From the NCBI GenBank assembly GCA_016928975.1, contig JAFGJR010000182.1, positions 10,463-74,462 on the forward strand: 64,000 nucleotides of DNA, read 5' to 3'. Source of the stretch: Sedimentisphaerales bacterium (GTDB lineage: Bacteria > Planctomycetota > Phycisphaerae > Sedimentisphaerales > SG8-4). The notes under the pieces are model-generated. The model saw only the letters and a program-made list of their open reading frames with translations. It did not search any database and was not told the origin of the DNA. This document shows, one piece after another, positions 32,671 to 40,221 of this stretch (positions are counted from its first letter, which is position 1; every line of letters starts with the position of its first letter). Position numbers and translations under genes: made by a program.

Positions 32671-34452
32671 ATGAATGACTTCGATTGTATCGTGATCGGA
32701 GGGGGGCACGCGGGCATCGAGGCGGCGCACGCGGCCGCGAGGATCGGCGCCCGGACCTGCCTTCTCACGCTGAGCAAAGCCACTATTGGCAAGATGAGCT
32801 GCAACCCCGCCATCGGCGGCCTCGGCAAGGGGCAGATTGCCCGCGAGGTCGATGCCCTCGGCGGCCTGATGGGTCTGGCGACGGACGCCACCGGCATCCA
32901 GTTCCGGCTGCTCAATCGCTCCAAAGGCCCGGCGGTACACGCTCCGCGCGCCCAGACGGACAAGTACAGGTACCACGACTTCGTGCGTCAACGTCTTGAG
33001 CAGACGCCCAACCTGACAATCGTTGAGGCGATGGCCTCTGAGATACTGACGGAGGACGGGCAGGTCCGCGGCGTCCGGTCTGCGGCGGGCGACGTCGCCT
33101 CTGCCCCAACGGTCATTCTTACGACCGGTACATTCCTTCGTGGCCTGATGCACATCGGCACGGAACAGTTTCCGGGCGGCCGGTTGGGCGAGCCGGCGGC
33201 CAACGAGCTGTCCGGGAGTCTCGAACGTATGGGGCTCGAGCTGCGACGGCTCAAGACCGGTACGCCGGTCCGCCTCGACGCGACCACCGTCGATCTGGAC
33301 AAGCTCGAAGTCCAGCACGGCGATCCGGACCCCTCGCCCTTCTCGTTCATGACCGACCGGATCGACCGGCCCCAGACGCCGTGCTGGATCACGTACACGA
33401 ACGAGGCCATCCACCGGCTCATTCGCGACAACCTGCACCAGGCCCCGCTCTATACCGGCCAGATCAAATCCGTCGGCCCGCGATACTGTCCCAGCATCGA
33501 GACGAAGATCGTTCGCTTCGCCGACAAGGACCGCCACCAGGTCTTCCTGGAGCCGGAGGACGAGGCCCGCACGACGATCTACTGCAACGGCATCAGCACC
33601 TCGCTCCCGAAGGACGTGCAGGAACAGATGCTCAGGCTCATGCCGGGCACGGAGAATGCCCGCATCGTGCACTACGCGTACGCCATTGAATACGACTACT
33701 GTCCTCCGGTTCAACTGCAACCGAGCCTCGAGACGCGACGAGTCGCCGGGCTGTTCTTAGCCGGGCAGATCAACGGCACCAGCGGATATGAGGAAGCCGC
33801 CGGGCAGGGCATCATCGCCGGCATTAACGCTGCCCGCAGGCTCCAGGGCAAGGAGCCGTTAGCCCTGGGCCGCGATCAGGCCTATATCGGCGTGCTCATC
33901 GACGATCTGCTCACGAGGGGCATCGACGAGCCGTACCGGATGTTCACCAGCCGGGCCGAGTATCGCCTCTCGCTCCGCTCCGACAACGCCGACCGGAGAC
34001 TGACCGAGATCGGCCGGTCCGTCGGACTCGTCGATCAGGGCCGCTACGACAGATTCCAGCGCAAACGGAAGGCCGTTGAATCGCTCAGGGAGCACCTTGA
34101 AACGACGCGCCCTGGAGGAATCAGCTTGTGGGACCGGCTGCGGCGACCTGACGGACCCCCGCTGGACACAACCGGGTGGCCGCCTGATGTCTTCGAAGCC
34201 GTTGCGATTGACGCAAAATACGAGGGGTATCTGGCGAAGCAGGAGCGGCTCATCGCCCAACAGCACAGTCTCGACGGCAAGAGAATTCCGCCGGACCTGG
34301 ACTACATGGTGATTGAGCACCTGCGGATGGAAGCCAAGGAAAGGCTAACAACCTTCAAGCCAGCGACGCTCGGCCACGCTTCGCGCATCAGCGGCATCAC
34401 CCCCGCCGATATCACCGTCCTGCAGGTGTACCTCAAGAGGAGTTCCAGATGA
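32671..34452 (+). CDS. mnmG: tRNA uridine-5-carboxymethylaminomethyl modification enzyme
   Basis: The 593-residue FAD protein has the dinucleotide-binding VIGGGHAGIEAAHAAAR and the conserved SCNPAIGGLGKGQIAREVDALGG. TGTFLRGLMHIG and the GidA signatures GPRYCPSIE and INGTSGYEEAAGQG are also present, as is the C-terminal MnmE/tRNA-binding domain (HLRMEAKERLTTFKPATLGHASRISG). With MnmE it modifies the wobble uridine of several tRNAs. Length matches the family. mnmE is not in this window. Confidence 0.95.
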   Translation: MNDFDCIVIGGGHAGIEAAHAAARIGARTCLLTLSKATIGKMSCNPAIGGLGKGQIAREVDALGGLMGLATDATGIQFRLLNRSKGPAVHAPRAQTDKYRYHDFVRQRLEQTPNLTIVEAMASEILTEDGQVRGVRSAAGDVASAPTVILTTGTFLRGLMHIGTEQFPGGRLGEPAANELSGSLERMGLELRRLKTGTPVRLDATTVDLDKLEVQHGDPDPSPFSFMTDRIDRPQTPCWITYTNEAIHRLIRDNLHQAPLYTGQIKSVGPRYCPSIETKIVRFADKDRHQVFLEPEDEARTTIYCNGISTSLPKDVQEQMLRLMPGTENARIVHYAYAIEYDYCPPVQLQPSLETRRVAGLFLAGQINGTSGYEEAAGQGIIAGINAARRLQGKEPLALGRDQAYIGVLIDDLLTRGIDEPYRMFTSRAEYRLSLRSDNADRRLTEIGRSVGLVDQGRYDRFQRKRKAVESLREHLETTRPGGISLWDRLRRPDGPPLDTTGWPPDVFEAVAIDAKYEGYLAKQERLIAQQHSLDGKRIPPDLDYMVIEHLRMEAKERLTTFKPATLGHASRISGITPADITVLQVYLKRSSR

Positions 34453-34456
34453 ACGC

Positions 34457-34580
34457 CTACAGGTTGCCGATCAACCTCATGTAGGAATTGTGGTCCCCGA
34501 TCCAGAACCAATAGAAGGTATCCTCCTGAAGAAGAGCCAGCATAGGAGTCCCAGAAATCAGGAGTCGTCGAGGATTTCAT
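34457..34580 (-). pseudogene. Broken RelE/HigB-like toxin gene
   Basis: Starting at the ATG overlapping the antitoxin stop, the frame reads MKSSTTPDFWDSYA, like the beginning of RelE/ParE-fold toxins. After about 17 codons it runs on out of frame. The other frame carries a typical toxin C-terminus (EDTFYWFWIGDHNSYMRLIG and a stop at 34457). The middle of the toxin, roughly 45 residues, is missing and the frame has shifted. The toxin is therefore dead while the antitoxin gene upstream is intact. Confidence 0.7.
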
Positions 34581-34794
34581 CCAGCGGTTTGGTCCTCCCT
34601 GCCTTGATCTCCGCGCGGACTCGCTTGAGCGTGGGACTCAGAGCCTCGCCATTCTGGGAATCCCGTTCGATTTCCTTGTCCCAGGTATCCGGGTGCCCCA
34701 GGCCATATTCCGTGAGCCAGGAAAGGAACTCGTCCAACTCGCTCTCCGAAAGGGCTTTGACCTGCTCTGCGATCTTCTTCACGGCTGCTTTCAT
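34558..34794 (-). CDS. Small antitoxin-like protein, partner of the broken toxin
   Basis: The 78-residue, charged, helical protein (MKAAVKKIAEQVKALSESEL ... TKPLDEILDDS) resembles addiction-module antitoxins whose genes precede RelE/ParE toxins. Its stop overlaps the toxin start (ATGA-type coupling), the usual layout. Since the toxin is truncated, this is likely an orphan antitoxin. The DNA-binding fold is not assignable by eye. Confidence 0.65.
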   Translation of the reverse strand: MKAAVKKIAEQVKALSESELDEFLSWLTEYGLGHPDTWDKEIERDSQNGEALSPTLKRVRAEIKAGRTKPLDEILDDS

Positions 34795-35065
34795 ACTGTT
34801 CTCATGATCTCAAATTCCGACCAGAAAATCAACCCTTTCCCGAACCGATTCTGTGACCGACCTGGCCGTCCAAGAGCACCCTGCCAAACTGGCGGTCGGA
34901 ATGAGTCAGATTCGAGGCCTTGATTGTTCGACGAGCGTGCAAGAGTCGCTGGAAAAAGCACTTGGAGAGCGGTATCGTAGCAGGCGTGGTCGGGGCACGG
35001 GATTTGCTCTCTCTTGGAGTGATTCCTGGTTATTGTTTGGCACACATGCGCCGAAGGTTCGATCG

Positions 35066-35890
35066 ATGATCCAAATGAAGGGGTTCTCAGTGGCACGAGC
35101 GAAACCTATCACATTCATCGAAAGTAACGGTCAGATGTTAGCACAAGTGGACGAGGTCAGGCTGGAGGAAGCGTATGCAGTCGGGCTCCAAGTGGCCAAA
35201 AAGCACACGTGCATGATCGCGAAAGAAGACGGTCTACCAATACCAAAAGGCTCGGGGACCTTTGTTCAGGTCAACGGCCAGTTGTTCATAGCCACAGCAG
35301 CGCACCTCTTCGGGGTCTTTCGACCGGATGAGCCTGTTGGTATCTATTGGGGCGAAGATGATAACAGGACTGAAGTACTCAGAAAGAGCGTCATTGTAAA
35401 CGATAGGCTGGACCTCGCAGCCATTCCATTGCCGGCGGGTACAGCCGCTTGTAGCGTGTCATTGAAGGGCAGTCAGGCTGAGCAAGAAGGACCAGAATCC
35501 GGTCTCCTCGTTGTTAGCGGCATTCCGTCGCAGAATTGCAGAACGGACCGAGAATCACGAACAGTCTTTGTAGGGCATTACTCGGTTGCGTGCGTGAAGC
35601 TCCCTCCTGAGCGCTGGCCAACGAATCCGGACGAACCGATCAGTTGTGATGACGATCTGTTTCTGAACTACACGCGACTCGCCACCGATAGTCGCGGCGA
35701 ACCGATGTGCCAAGTTGATCCACATGGCATGAGCGGTGGGGGCGTCTGGTCTGTTCCAGAGGTGCCACACGGGATCTGGTCGCCAGCCAATGCAAGATTA
35801 GTTGCTGTCCAATTGAGCGTGGAGGACAGTCAATGGAGGTATCTGCGGGCCAAGCGAATCGGGTGTTGGATGCGCCTACTAACAGGTTGA
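35066..35890 (+). CDS. Trypsin-like serine protease domain protein
   Basis: The protein is about 274 residues with a chymotrypsin-fold triad: histidine in FIATAAHLFGVF, aspartate in NDRLDLAAIPL and serine in PHGMSGGGVW (GxSGG). The oxyanion-loop context GSGTFVQVNGQLFIATAAHL also fits. No signal peptide is seen, so it is probably cytoplasmic. ATG 35066 is preferred because GAAGG precedes it by eight bases; the frame is open up to a GTG at 34853, but that part looks non-coding and covers the antitoxin promoter area. Base composition is lower in GC than in the neighbours. Similar stand-alone trypsin-like proteins occur in genomic islands; its role is unknown. Confidence 0.7.
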   Translation: MIQMKGFSVARAKPITFIESNGQMLAQVDEVRLEEAYAVGLQVAKKHTCMIAKEDGLPIPKGSGTFVQVNGQLFIATAAHLFGVFRPDEPVGIYWGEDDNRTEVLRKSVIVNDRLDLAAIPLPAGTAACSVSLKGSQAEQEGPESGLLVVSGIPSQNCRTDRESRTVFVGHYSVACVKLPPERWPTNPDEPISCDDDLFLNYTRLATDSRGEPMCQVDPHGMSGGGVWSVPEVPHGIWSPANARLVAVQLSVEDSQWRYLRAKRIGCWMRLLTG

Positions 35891-36035
35891 TCGAAGGGAT
35901 ACAACATAACCACTGCGCGGTCAAAGGAGTTCTGTCTCCAAATCCACGGGCGTGCGTGGTCTTGGGGGCAAGACGCCCTCTTGCCGCACAGATGGATGCT
36001 GGACGCTGGGTAGGGCTGGCTGTAGGCTCATAGGC

Positions 36036-37046
36036 ATGATCGATCTTTCTGAGAACATCTATAATCGCGCAGCGGCTCGCAATCAGTCGAAGTTCAAGCT
36101 TTGGCGGTCGGGGGGGCTGCTGCTCACATACAAGTGCAATGCGGCGTGCGAGTTTTGCTACTATAGTTGCTCGCCTCAGAAGGGGGGGCTGATGCCTGTG
36201 GCGACTTGCCTCGCCGCGTGGCGGTCTCTCAAGAACCTTGCCGGCGATCAGGCGAAGATCCATCTGACCGGAGGCGAGCCGTTTCTCTACTGGGATCACC
36301 TCATCGAGATTCTCCGGGAAGGACAGAAACAGAACCTCGGCCCGGTCGATATGGCGGAGACCAATGGCTTTTGGGCTACTGACGACGATCTTGTCGCGGA
36401 TCGGCTCAGGACGTTAATCGGACTGGGTGTGCAGCGGCTGAAGGTCAGCGTCGATCCATTTCACCAGGAATACGTGGAGATCGAGCCTGTGCGTCGGTTA
36501 GCTCGCATGGCCAAAGAAGTGTTCAGCCCGGATCGCGTGCTGGTCCGCTGGGAGAAGTACCTCGAGGAAGATCAAAGATCAAAGATCAAAAATCAAAAAT
36601 CTGATCAGTACGTCCAGGCGTATCGCGACTACCCGTTCCGTTTCACCGGCCGGGCGGGGGGGCGTGTGGCCGATTTACTCGCCGCGAAACCGGCCGAGGC
36701 TTTTGCCAACGAGAACTGTCTGGCGGGTTTCCTTGGTGCCAAGGGCGTCCACATCGATTCCTACGGCAATGTCTTCAGTGGCACGTGTAGCGGCATCGTC
36801 CTCGGCAACATCAATGAGAAGCCGCTGGAGGACATCTGGAGGCAATTCCATCCGGGACAGAATGCCTTCATTCAGACCCTCTGTGACAAAGGTCCGTGCG
36901 GACTGCTCGAGCAGGCCAGTTCGCTGGGCTACCGAGAGCTGCCTGCTTATGCGGCCAAGTGCCATCTCTGCACGCACATCCGTCAGTTCCTCTTTGACAG
37001 GGGCCTGATGCAGCCGACCGTCGGTCCCGCCGAGTGCTATACATAG
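36036..37046 (+). CDS. Radical SAM protein with in-frame A-rich repeat insertion
   Basis: The 336-residue protein has the radical SAM cluster motif in [18 protein letters not shown] (Cx3Cx2C), the glycine-rich [11 protein letters not shown] and [12 protein letters not shown]. The C-terminal third has extra cysteines ([23 protein letters not shown]), suggesting auxiliary Fe-S clusters as in SPASM-like proteins. Substrate unknown. The codons at 36570-36607 consist of repeated GATCAAA units and encode [12 protein letters not shown], apparently an insertion between two conserved segments that keeps the frame. Start ATG 36036 gives [10 protein letters not shown] just ahead of the domain. It converges with hisA. 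Confidence 0.82.
   Translation: MIDLSENIYNRAAARNQSKFKLWRSGGLLLTYKCNAACEFCYYSCSPQKGGLMPVATCLAAWRSLKNLAGDQAKIHLTGGEPFLYWDHLIEILREGQKQNLGPVDMAETNGFWATDDDLVADRLRTLIGLGVQRLKVSVDPFHQEYVEIEPVRRLARMAKEVFSPDRVLVRWEKYLEEDQRSKIKNQKSDQYVQAYRDYPFRFTGRAGGRVADLLAAKPAEAFANENCLAGFLGAKGVHIDSYGNVFSGTCSGIVLGNINEKPLEDIWRQFHPGQNAFIQTLCDKGPCGLLEQASSLGYRELPAYAAKCHLCTHIRQFLFDRGLMQPTVGPAECYT
36570..36607. repeat. GATCAAA-type repeat tract inside the radical SAM gene
   Basis: The tract reads GATCAAAGATCAAAGATC, then AAAAATCAAAAATCTGATCA. It is strikingly A-rich within a GC-rich gene and is translated in frame. It resembles the AT-rich tracts at 4221-4260 and 37870-37950, though the unit differs. Confidence 0.75.
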
Positions 37047-37056
37047 ACGGCGCGTT

Positions 37057-37857
37057 CTACTTCGCGGCGGCGAGGGCTTCTTTCAGAGTGAGGGTGCCTT
37101 CGTAGAGGCTTCGGCCGACGATCACGCCGGCGACGCCGATGGGCTTGAGCTTGCGGATATCATCGGCCTCTTTGACGCCACCGGAGGCGATGACGGGTGT
37201 TTTGACGGCCTTGACGAGAGTGCCGGTTCGCTCGATGTTCGGGCCGCAGAGCATGCCGTCCTTGCTGATATCGGTGTAGATGATGGCCGCCAGCGGCAGC
37301 TTGTCGGCCTGGGCGGCGAATTCGAGCACTGTGGCCCAGCCGCCCTCGGCTGGGACCGAGGGATCACCCCCGGGGGCGGGGGTGCTACAGAGCCAGGCGT
37401 GTGTAGCTACCGTGTCGCCACGTGCGTCCAGCCCGAGCACGATCTGACCACGGAATTCCTCTGCCATCCGGGTGAACCACTCGAAATCGTCCACCGCCTT
37501 TGTACCGATGATGACTCGTGTGACGCCCAGGTCCAGCAACTGTCGGATGGAGGCTTCGTCGCGGATGCCTCCGCCCACTTCGACCTGTAGCCCAGCCGCC
37601 CCCGGCTGGGAATCCGCCGTGCCCCCCGATGGCGGGGGGGCTACACTCGCGATCGCGGCGATCATTTCCGTGTTGACAGGCCGGCCTGCCTTGGCGCCGT
37701 CGAGGTCCACGACGTGAAGCCACGCAGCTCCGTCCGCGTGGAACTCGCGGGCCTGCTCGGCCGGGTCGTCCTTGTACGTGATCTGCCGGTCGTAGCGGCC
37801 CTGGATCAGCCGGACGCACTTGCCGTCCCGCAGGTCGATGGCGGGGATAATCTCCAT
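37057..37857 (-). CDS. hisA: Phosphoribosylformimino-AICAR ribotide isomerase with two in-frame repeat insertions
   Basis: The 266-residue TIM-barrel enzyme of histidine synthesis opens the sugar of ProFAR. Active-site elements are intact: AIDLRDGKCVRL, VEVGGGIRDEASI, VLGLDARGDTVATHAW, IIYTDISKDGML and VIASGGVKEADD. The usual length is near 245. The excess comes from two stretches of about 20 residues (VAPPPSGGTADSQPGAAG before the third strand, and CSTPAPGGDPSVPAEGGWA after THAW) encoded by copies of a 58-bp double-hairpin element. ATG 37857 follows AAGGGTG at a good distance. No other his gene is adjacent. The second insertion lies in the loop that in HisA covers the substrate, so activity may be affected. 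Confidence 0.92.
   Translation of the reverse strand: MEIIPAIDLRDGKCVRLIQGRYDRQITYKDDPAEQAREFHADGAAWLHVVDLDGAKAGRPVNTEMIAAIASVAPPPSGGTADSQPGAAGLQVEVGGGIRDEASIRQLLDLGVTRVIIGTKAVDDFEWFTRMAEEFRGQIVLGLDARGDTVATHAWLCSTPAPGGDPSVPAEGGWATVLEFAAQADKLPLAAIIYTDISKDGMLCGPNIERTGTLVKAVKTPVIASGGVKEADDIRKLKPIGVAGVIVGRSLYEGTLTLKEALAAAK
37331..37388. repeat. 58-bp double-hairpin element inserted in hisA, copy 1
   Basis: It runs from GTGGCCCAGCC to GGTGCTAC. First hairpin CCCAGCCG-CCCT-CGGCTGGG, second hairpin around CACCCCC-GGGGGCGGGGGTG. With two extra bases it adds 20 codons without breaking hisA. Confidence 0.85.
37587..37644. repeat. 58-bp double-hairpin element inserted in hisA, copy 2
   Basis: It runs from GTAGCCCAGCC to GGGGCTAC; the outer ends GTAGCCC and GGGCTAC are inverted repeats. 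First hairpin CCCAGCCG-CCCC-CGGCTGGG, second hairpin GCCCCCCGATGGCGGGGGGGC. Same length and orientation as copy 1, about 200 bases away. Confidence 0.85.
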
Positions 37858-37869
37858 GAGCACCCTTCA

Positions 37870-37950
37870 CAATTGACTATTTGTGATTCGCGATTTACGA
37901 TTTGACCACGAATCATAGATCGTGATTCGTAATTCGTAAATCAGAAATTG
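37870..37950. repeat. GATTCGCGATTTACGATT-type interspersed repeat
   Basis: This AT-rich tract between the divergent hisA and nucleoside hydrolase genes has units GATTCGCGATTTACGATT on the left and GATTCGTAATTCGTAAATC on the right, partly inverted. It ends about a dozen bases before the nucleoside hydrolase start, just short of the GGAGG site, so it may influence both promoters. Confidence 0.7.
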
Positions 37951-37963
37951 CTGGAGGCAAATC

Positions 37964-38986
37964 ATGATCAGACGGCATTGTTGCTCCGCCGGCTCTGTCC
38001 TGCTGGTGTTCCTGGTGCTGGCTGTGGGTCTCGGACCCGTCCACCGGGTCAAATCCGCGACCCCGACGCCGGTGATCCTGGATACGGATCTCTGCGACGA
38101 CATCGACGACACGTGGGCGATTGCAGCGATGTTGCAGTCGCCGGAGCTGGACTGCAAACTGATCGTCTCGGCGGTCGGCAACACCGAGGCGAAGGCGAAA
38201 GTCGTGGCGAAGTTCCTCCAGCGGGTCGGCCGGACAAGCATCGCCGTCGGTATCGGCGTCAAACAGAGCGACGGCGCCCATCGCCAGACGCCCTGGGCGG
38301 CCGACTACGATCTGGCGTCCTATCCGGGCAAGGTCCACCGAGACGGCGCGCAGGCGCTCATCGACACGATCATGAGCTCGCCCACTCGCATCACGCTCAT
38401 CGCCGTCGGCCCATTGCCGAATGTGGCGGAGGCCCTGAAGCGCGAGCCGCGAATTGCGGAGAAGGCGGATTTCATCGGCATGCACGGCAGCGTCTATCGC
38501 GGCTACGGCAGCGACAAGCCCGACGCCGAGTACAACGTCAAGCAGAACGTCGAGGCGGCCAAGAAGGTGTTCACGGCTGCGTGGCCGATGACGATCACGC
38601 CGCTGGACACCTGCGGGCTCGTCGTCCTCGACGGCGACAAGTATCAGACGGTGCTCAAGAAGGGCAGCACGCTCACCAACGATCTGATGGAGAACTACCG
38701 GATCTGGTACAAGGCCGGCTTGAAGGGCCGCAAGGACCTCGACGAGGCCGGCATAGATCGTCTCGTGGATGAGAAGCTCAACAGCAGCAGCTCGACGCTC
38801 TTTGACACGGTGGCGATCTACCTGGCCGTCGGCCGGCAATTGGTCGAGATGGAGCGGCTGCCCATTCGCGTCACCGACGACGGCTTCACGCGGGTCGAGA
38901 ACGGCGCCAAGATGGTCAACTGTGCCGTCAAGTGGAAGGACCTGGACGGCTACGAGAGCTGGCTTGTGGAGAGGCTCACGAGATAA
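37964..38986 (+). CDS. Exported nucleoside hydrolase (inosine-uridine preferring family)
   Basis: The 340-residue protein has a Sec signal (SVLLVFLVLAVGLGPVHRVKSA) and a nucleoside hydrolase domain. The calcium-binding VILDTDLCDDIDDTWAI near residues 37-53 is the family hallmark; LIAVGPLPNVAEAL matches the conserved GPLTN region. It hydrolyses N-ribosides to base and ribose, here probably in the periplasm. The genes after it encode a ribokinase and a complete ribose-type ABC importer, which fits a salvage chain. GGAGG precedes the ATG by six bases. Confidence 0.88.
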   Translation: MIRRHCCSAGSVLLVFLVLAVGLGPVHRVKSATPTPVILDTDLCDDIDDTWAIAAMLQSPELDCKLIVSAVGNTEAKAKVVAKFLQRVGRTSIAVGIGVKQSDGAHRQTPWAADYDLASYPGKVHRDGAQALIDTIMSSPTRITLIAVGPLPNVAEALKREPRIAEKADFIGMHGSVYRGYGSDKPDAEYNVKQNVEAAKKVFTAAWPMTITPLDTCGLVVLDGDKYQTVLKKGSTLTNDLMENYRIWYKAGLKGRKDLDEAGIDRLVDEKLNSSSSTLFDTVAIYLAVGRQLVEMERLPIRVTDDGFTRVENGAKMVNCAVKWKDLDGYESWLVERLTR

Positions 38987-38989
38987 TTT

Positions 38990-39055
38990 CGGATTCCGGA
39001 TTGCGGATTTGGGTCGCGGCGCTAATCCGCAATCCACAATCGTCAATCCGCAATC
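38990..39055. repeat. GGATTGCGGATT-type interspersed repeat with inverted arms
   Basis: GGATTGCGGATT at 38998-39009 is mirrored by AATCCGCAATCC at 39024-39035, followed by further AATCCGCAATC. It fills the gap between the nucleoside hydrolase and ribokinase genes and ends directly at the ribokinase ribosome site (AAAGGG). Confidence 0.75.
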
Positions 39056-39069
39056 AGAAAGGGTGTTCT

Positions 39070-40011
39070 ATCGCTGAGGATCGCGTCAAGCTCGTCGTGG
39101 TGGGCAGCTCCAACATGGACCTGGTGGTCAAGTCGCCCCGGATTCCGGTCCCGGGCGAGACGATCCTGGGCGGGGACTTCCTCATGGTCCCCGGCGGCAA
39201 GGGGGCGAACCAGGCCGTGGCGGCGGCCCGGCTGGGCGCACGCGTCTGCTTCGTGGCCCGGCTTGGCGACGATCTGTTCGGCCGCAAGTCCCTGGAGAAC
39301 TTCCAGCGAGAAGGGCTGGACACGACGTTCGTGACGCTGACCTCGCAGACGGCCTCTGGCGTCGCGCTCATCACAGTGGATGAGGTCGGCAACAACGCCA
39401 TCGTTGTGGCTCCCGGGGCCAATGCGAAGCTCTCCCCTGAAGATGTGTATCGTGCAGAGGCAGAGATCCGCTCGGCAGGGGCCGTGGTCGCGCAGCTCGA
39501 AGTGCCTATGGTCGCGGTCCAATGTGCGGCGGAACTGGCCGACGAAGCCGGCGTACCGTTCATCCTGAATCCCGCGCCGGCCCCGGTAGGGCCGCAAGAT
39601 CTTGCGTCTCTACAAACGCTGCTGGCCACAGTGGCGGTGCTGACGCCGAACGAAACGGAGGCCCAGATCCTGACCGGAGTGGAAGTGGTGGATGACGCTT
39701 CGGCCCGTGAAGCGGCCGAGAGGCTGCTCGGCACCGGTGTCAAGGCCGTGATTCTGACGATGGGCGTCAGGGGATTCCTGCTGGCTGCCGATGGCGCGAT
39801 GGAGTTTGTCCCGGCGTTGAAGGTCAAGGCGATCGATGCGACCGCGGCGGGGGACGCCTTCACAGGCAGCTTAGCCGTCAGCCTGGCCCAGGGCCGGACC
39901 CTCCGCGAGGCGGCTCTGTTTGCCAACCGCGTTGCGGCCCTGTGCGTGACCAGACTGGGCGCCCAGCCGTCGATGCCCACGAGAAAGCAAGTCGAGGAAT
40001 TCGCCGCGTAA
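39070..40011 (+). CDS. rbsK: Ribokinase (PfkB family) with in-frame palindrome insertion and unclear start codon
   Basis: The protein is about 313 residues and phosphorylates ribose to ribose-5-phosphate. PfkB signatures are present: VVGSSNMDLVVKSPRIPVPG, GGKGANQAVAAARLGA, LTPNETEA and DATAAGDAFTGSLAVSLAQG (catalytic Asp). There is no ATG, GTG or TTG between the upstream repeat and the conserved N-terminus. The codon placed correctly behind AAAGGG is ATC at 39070, and initiation there, or readthrough from an upstream codon inside the repeat, is possible. Bases 39586-39613 are a copy of a 28-bp palindrome that encodes GPQDLASLQT between two conserved segments. Gene symbol by context with the ABC genes. 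Confidence 0.85.
   Translation: MAEDRVKLVVVGSSNMDLVVKSPRIPVPGETILGGDFLMVPGGKGANQAVAAARLGARVCFVARLGDDLFGRKSLENFQREGLDTTFVTLTSQTASGVALITVDEVGNNAIVVAPGANAKLSPEDVYRAEAEIRSAGAVVAQLEVPMVAVQCAAELADEAGVPFILNPAPAPVGPQDLASLQTLLATVAVLTPNETEAQILTGVEVVDDASAREAAERLLGTGVKAVILTMGVRGFLLAADGAMEFVPALKVKAIDATAAGDAFTGSLAVSLAQGRTLREAALFANRVAALCVTRLGAQPSMPTRKQVEEFAA
39586..39613. repeat. 28-bp palindrome inside the ribokinase gene, copy 3
   Basis: The core CCGCAAGATCTTGCG and right arm TCTTGCGTCTCTAC match the intergenic copies; the left arm differs at two positions (GTAGGGCC). It is translated in frame. Confidence 0.85.
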
Positions 40012-40050
40012 GGTCGCACTGGACTTCTGCAAAATGGACATTGGGCCTAT

Positions 40051-40091
40051 ATTCTTCAAGGAAATCTCATTCTTCGATTTCCTTGGAGAAT
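40051..40091. promoter_or_regulatory. Long inverted repeat upstream of the sugar-binding protein gene
   Basis: ATTCTTCAAGGAAATC and GATTTCCTTGGAGAAT flank a nine-base loop and pair over 15 of 16 positions. There is no T-run after it, so it is more likely an operator or an mRNA structure between ribokinase and the ABC genes than a simple terminator. Confidence 0.55.
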
Positions 40092-40221
40092 CGGCGTCAG
40101 TCTTTATGTATGCGGTAGTTCAGATTTGGCAAGGAAGAACCGAGGAACAAGACTCTTCCTTCCCAGAGCAGGCTCAATGTCCGTTTTGCAGACGTCCAGG
40201 TTGTAGTTCGAGGAGTACGGA

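Noticed and set aside
34853..35065. Upstream extension of the trypsin-like protein to a GTG at 34853
   Set aside because: The added 71 residues show no domain, have no ribosome site and cover the likely promoter region of the divergent antitoxin gene; the ATG at 35066 has a GAAGG site.
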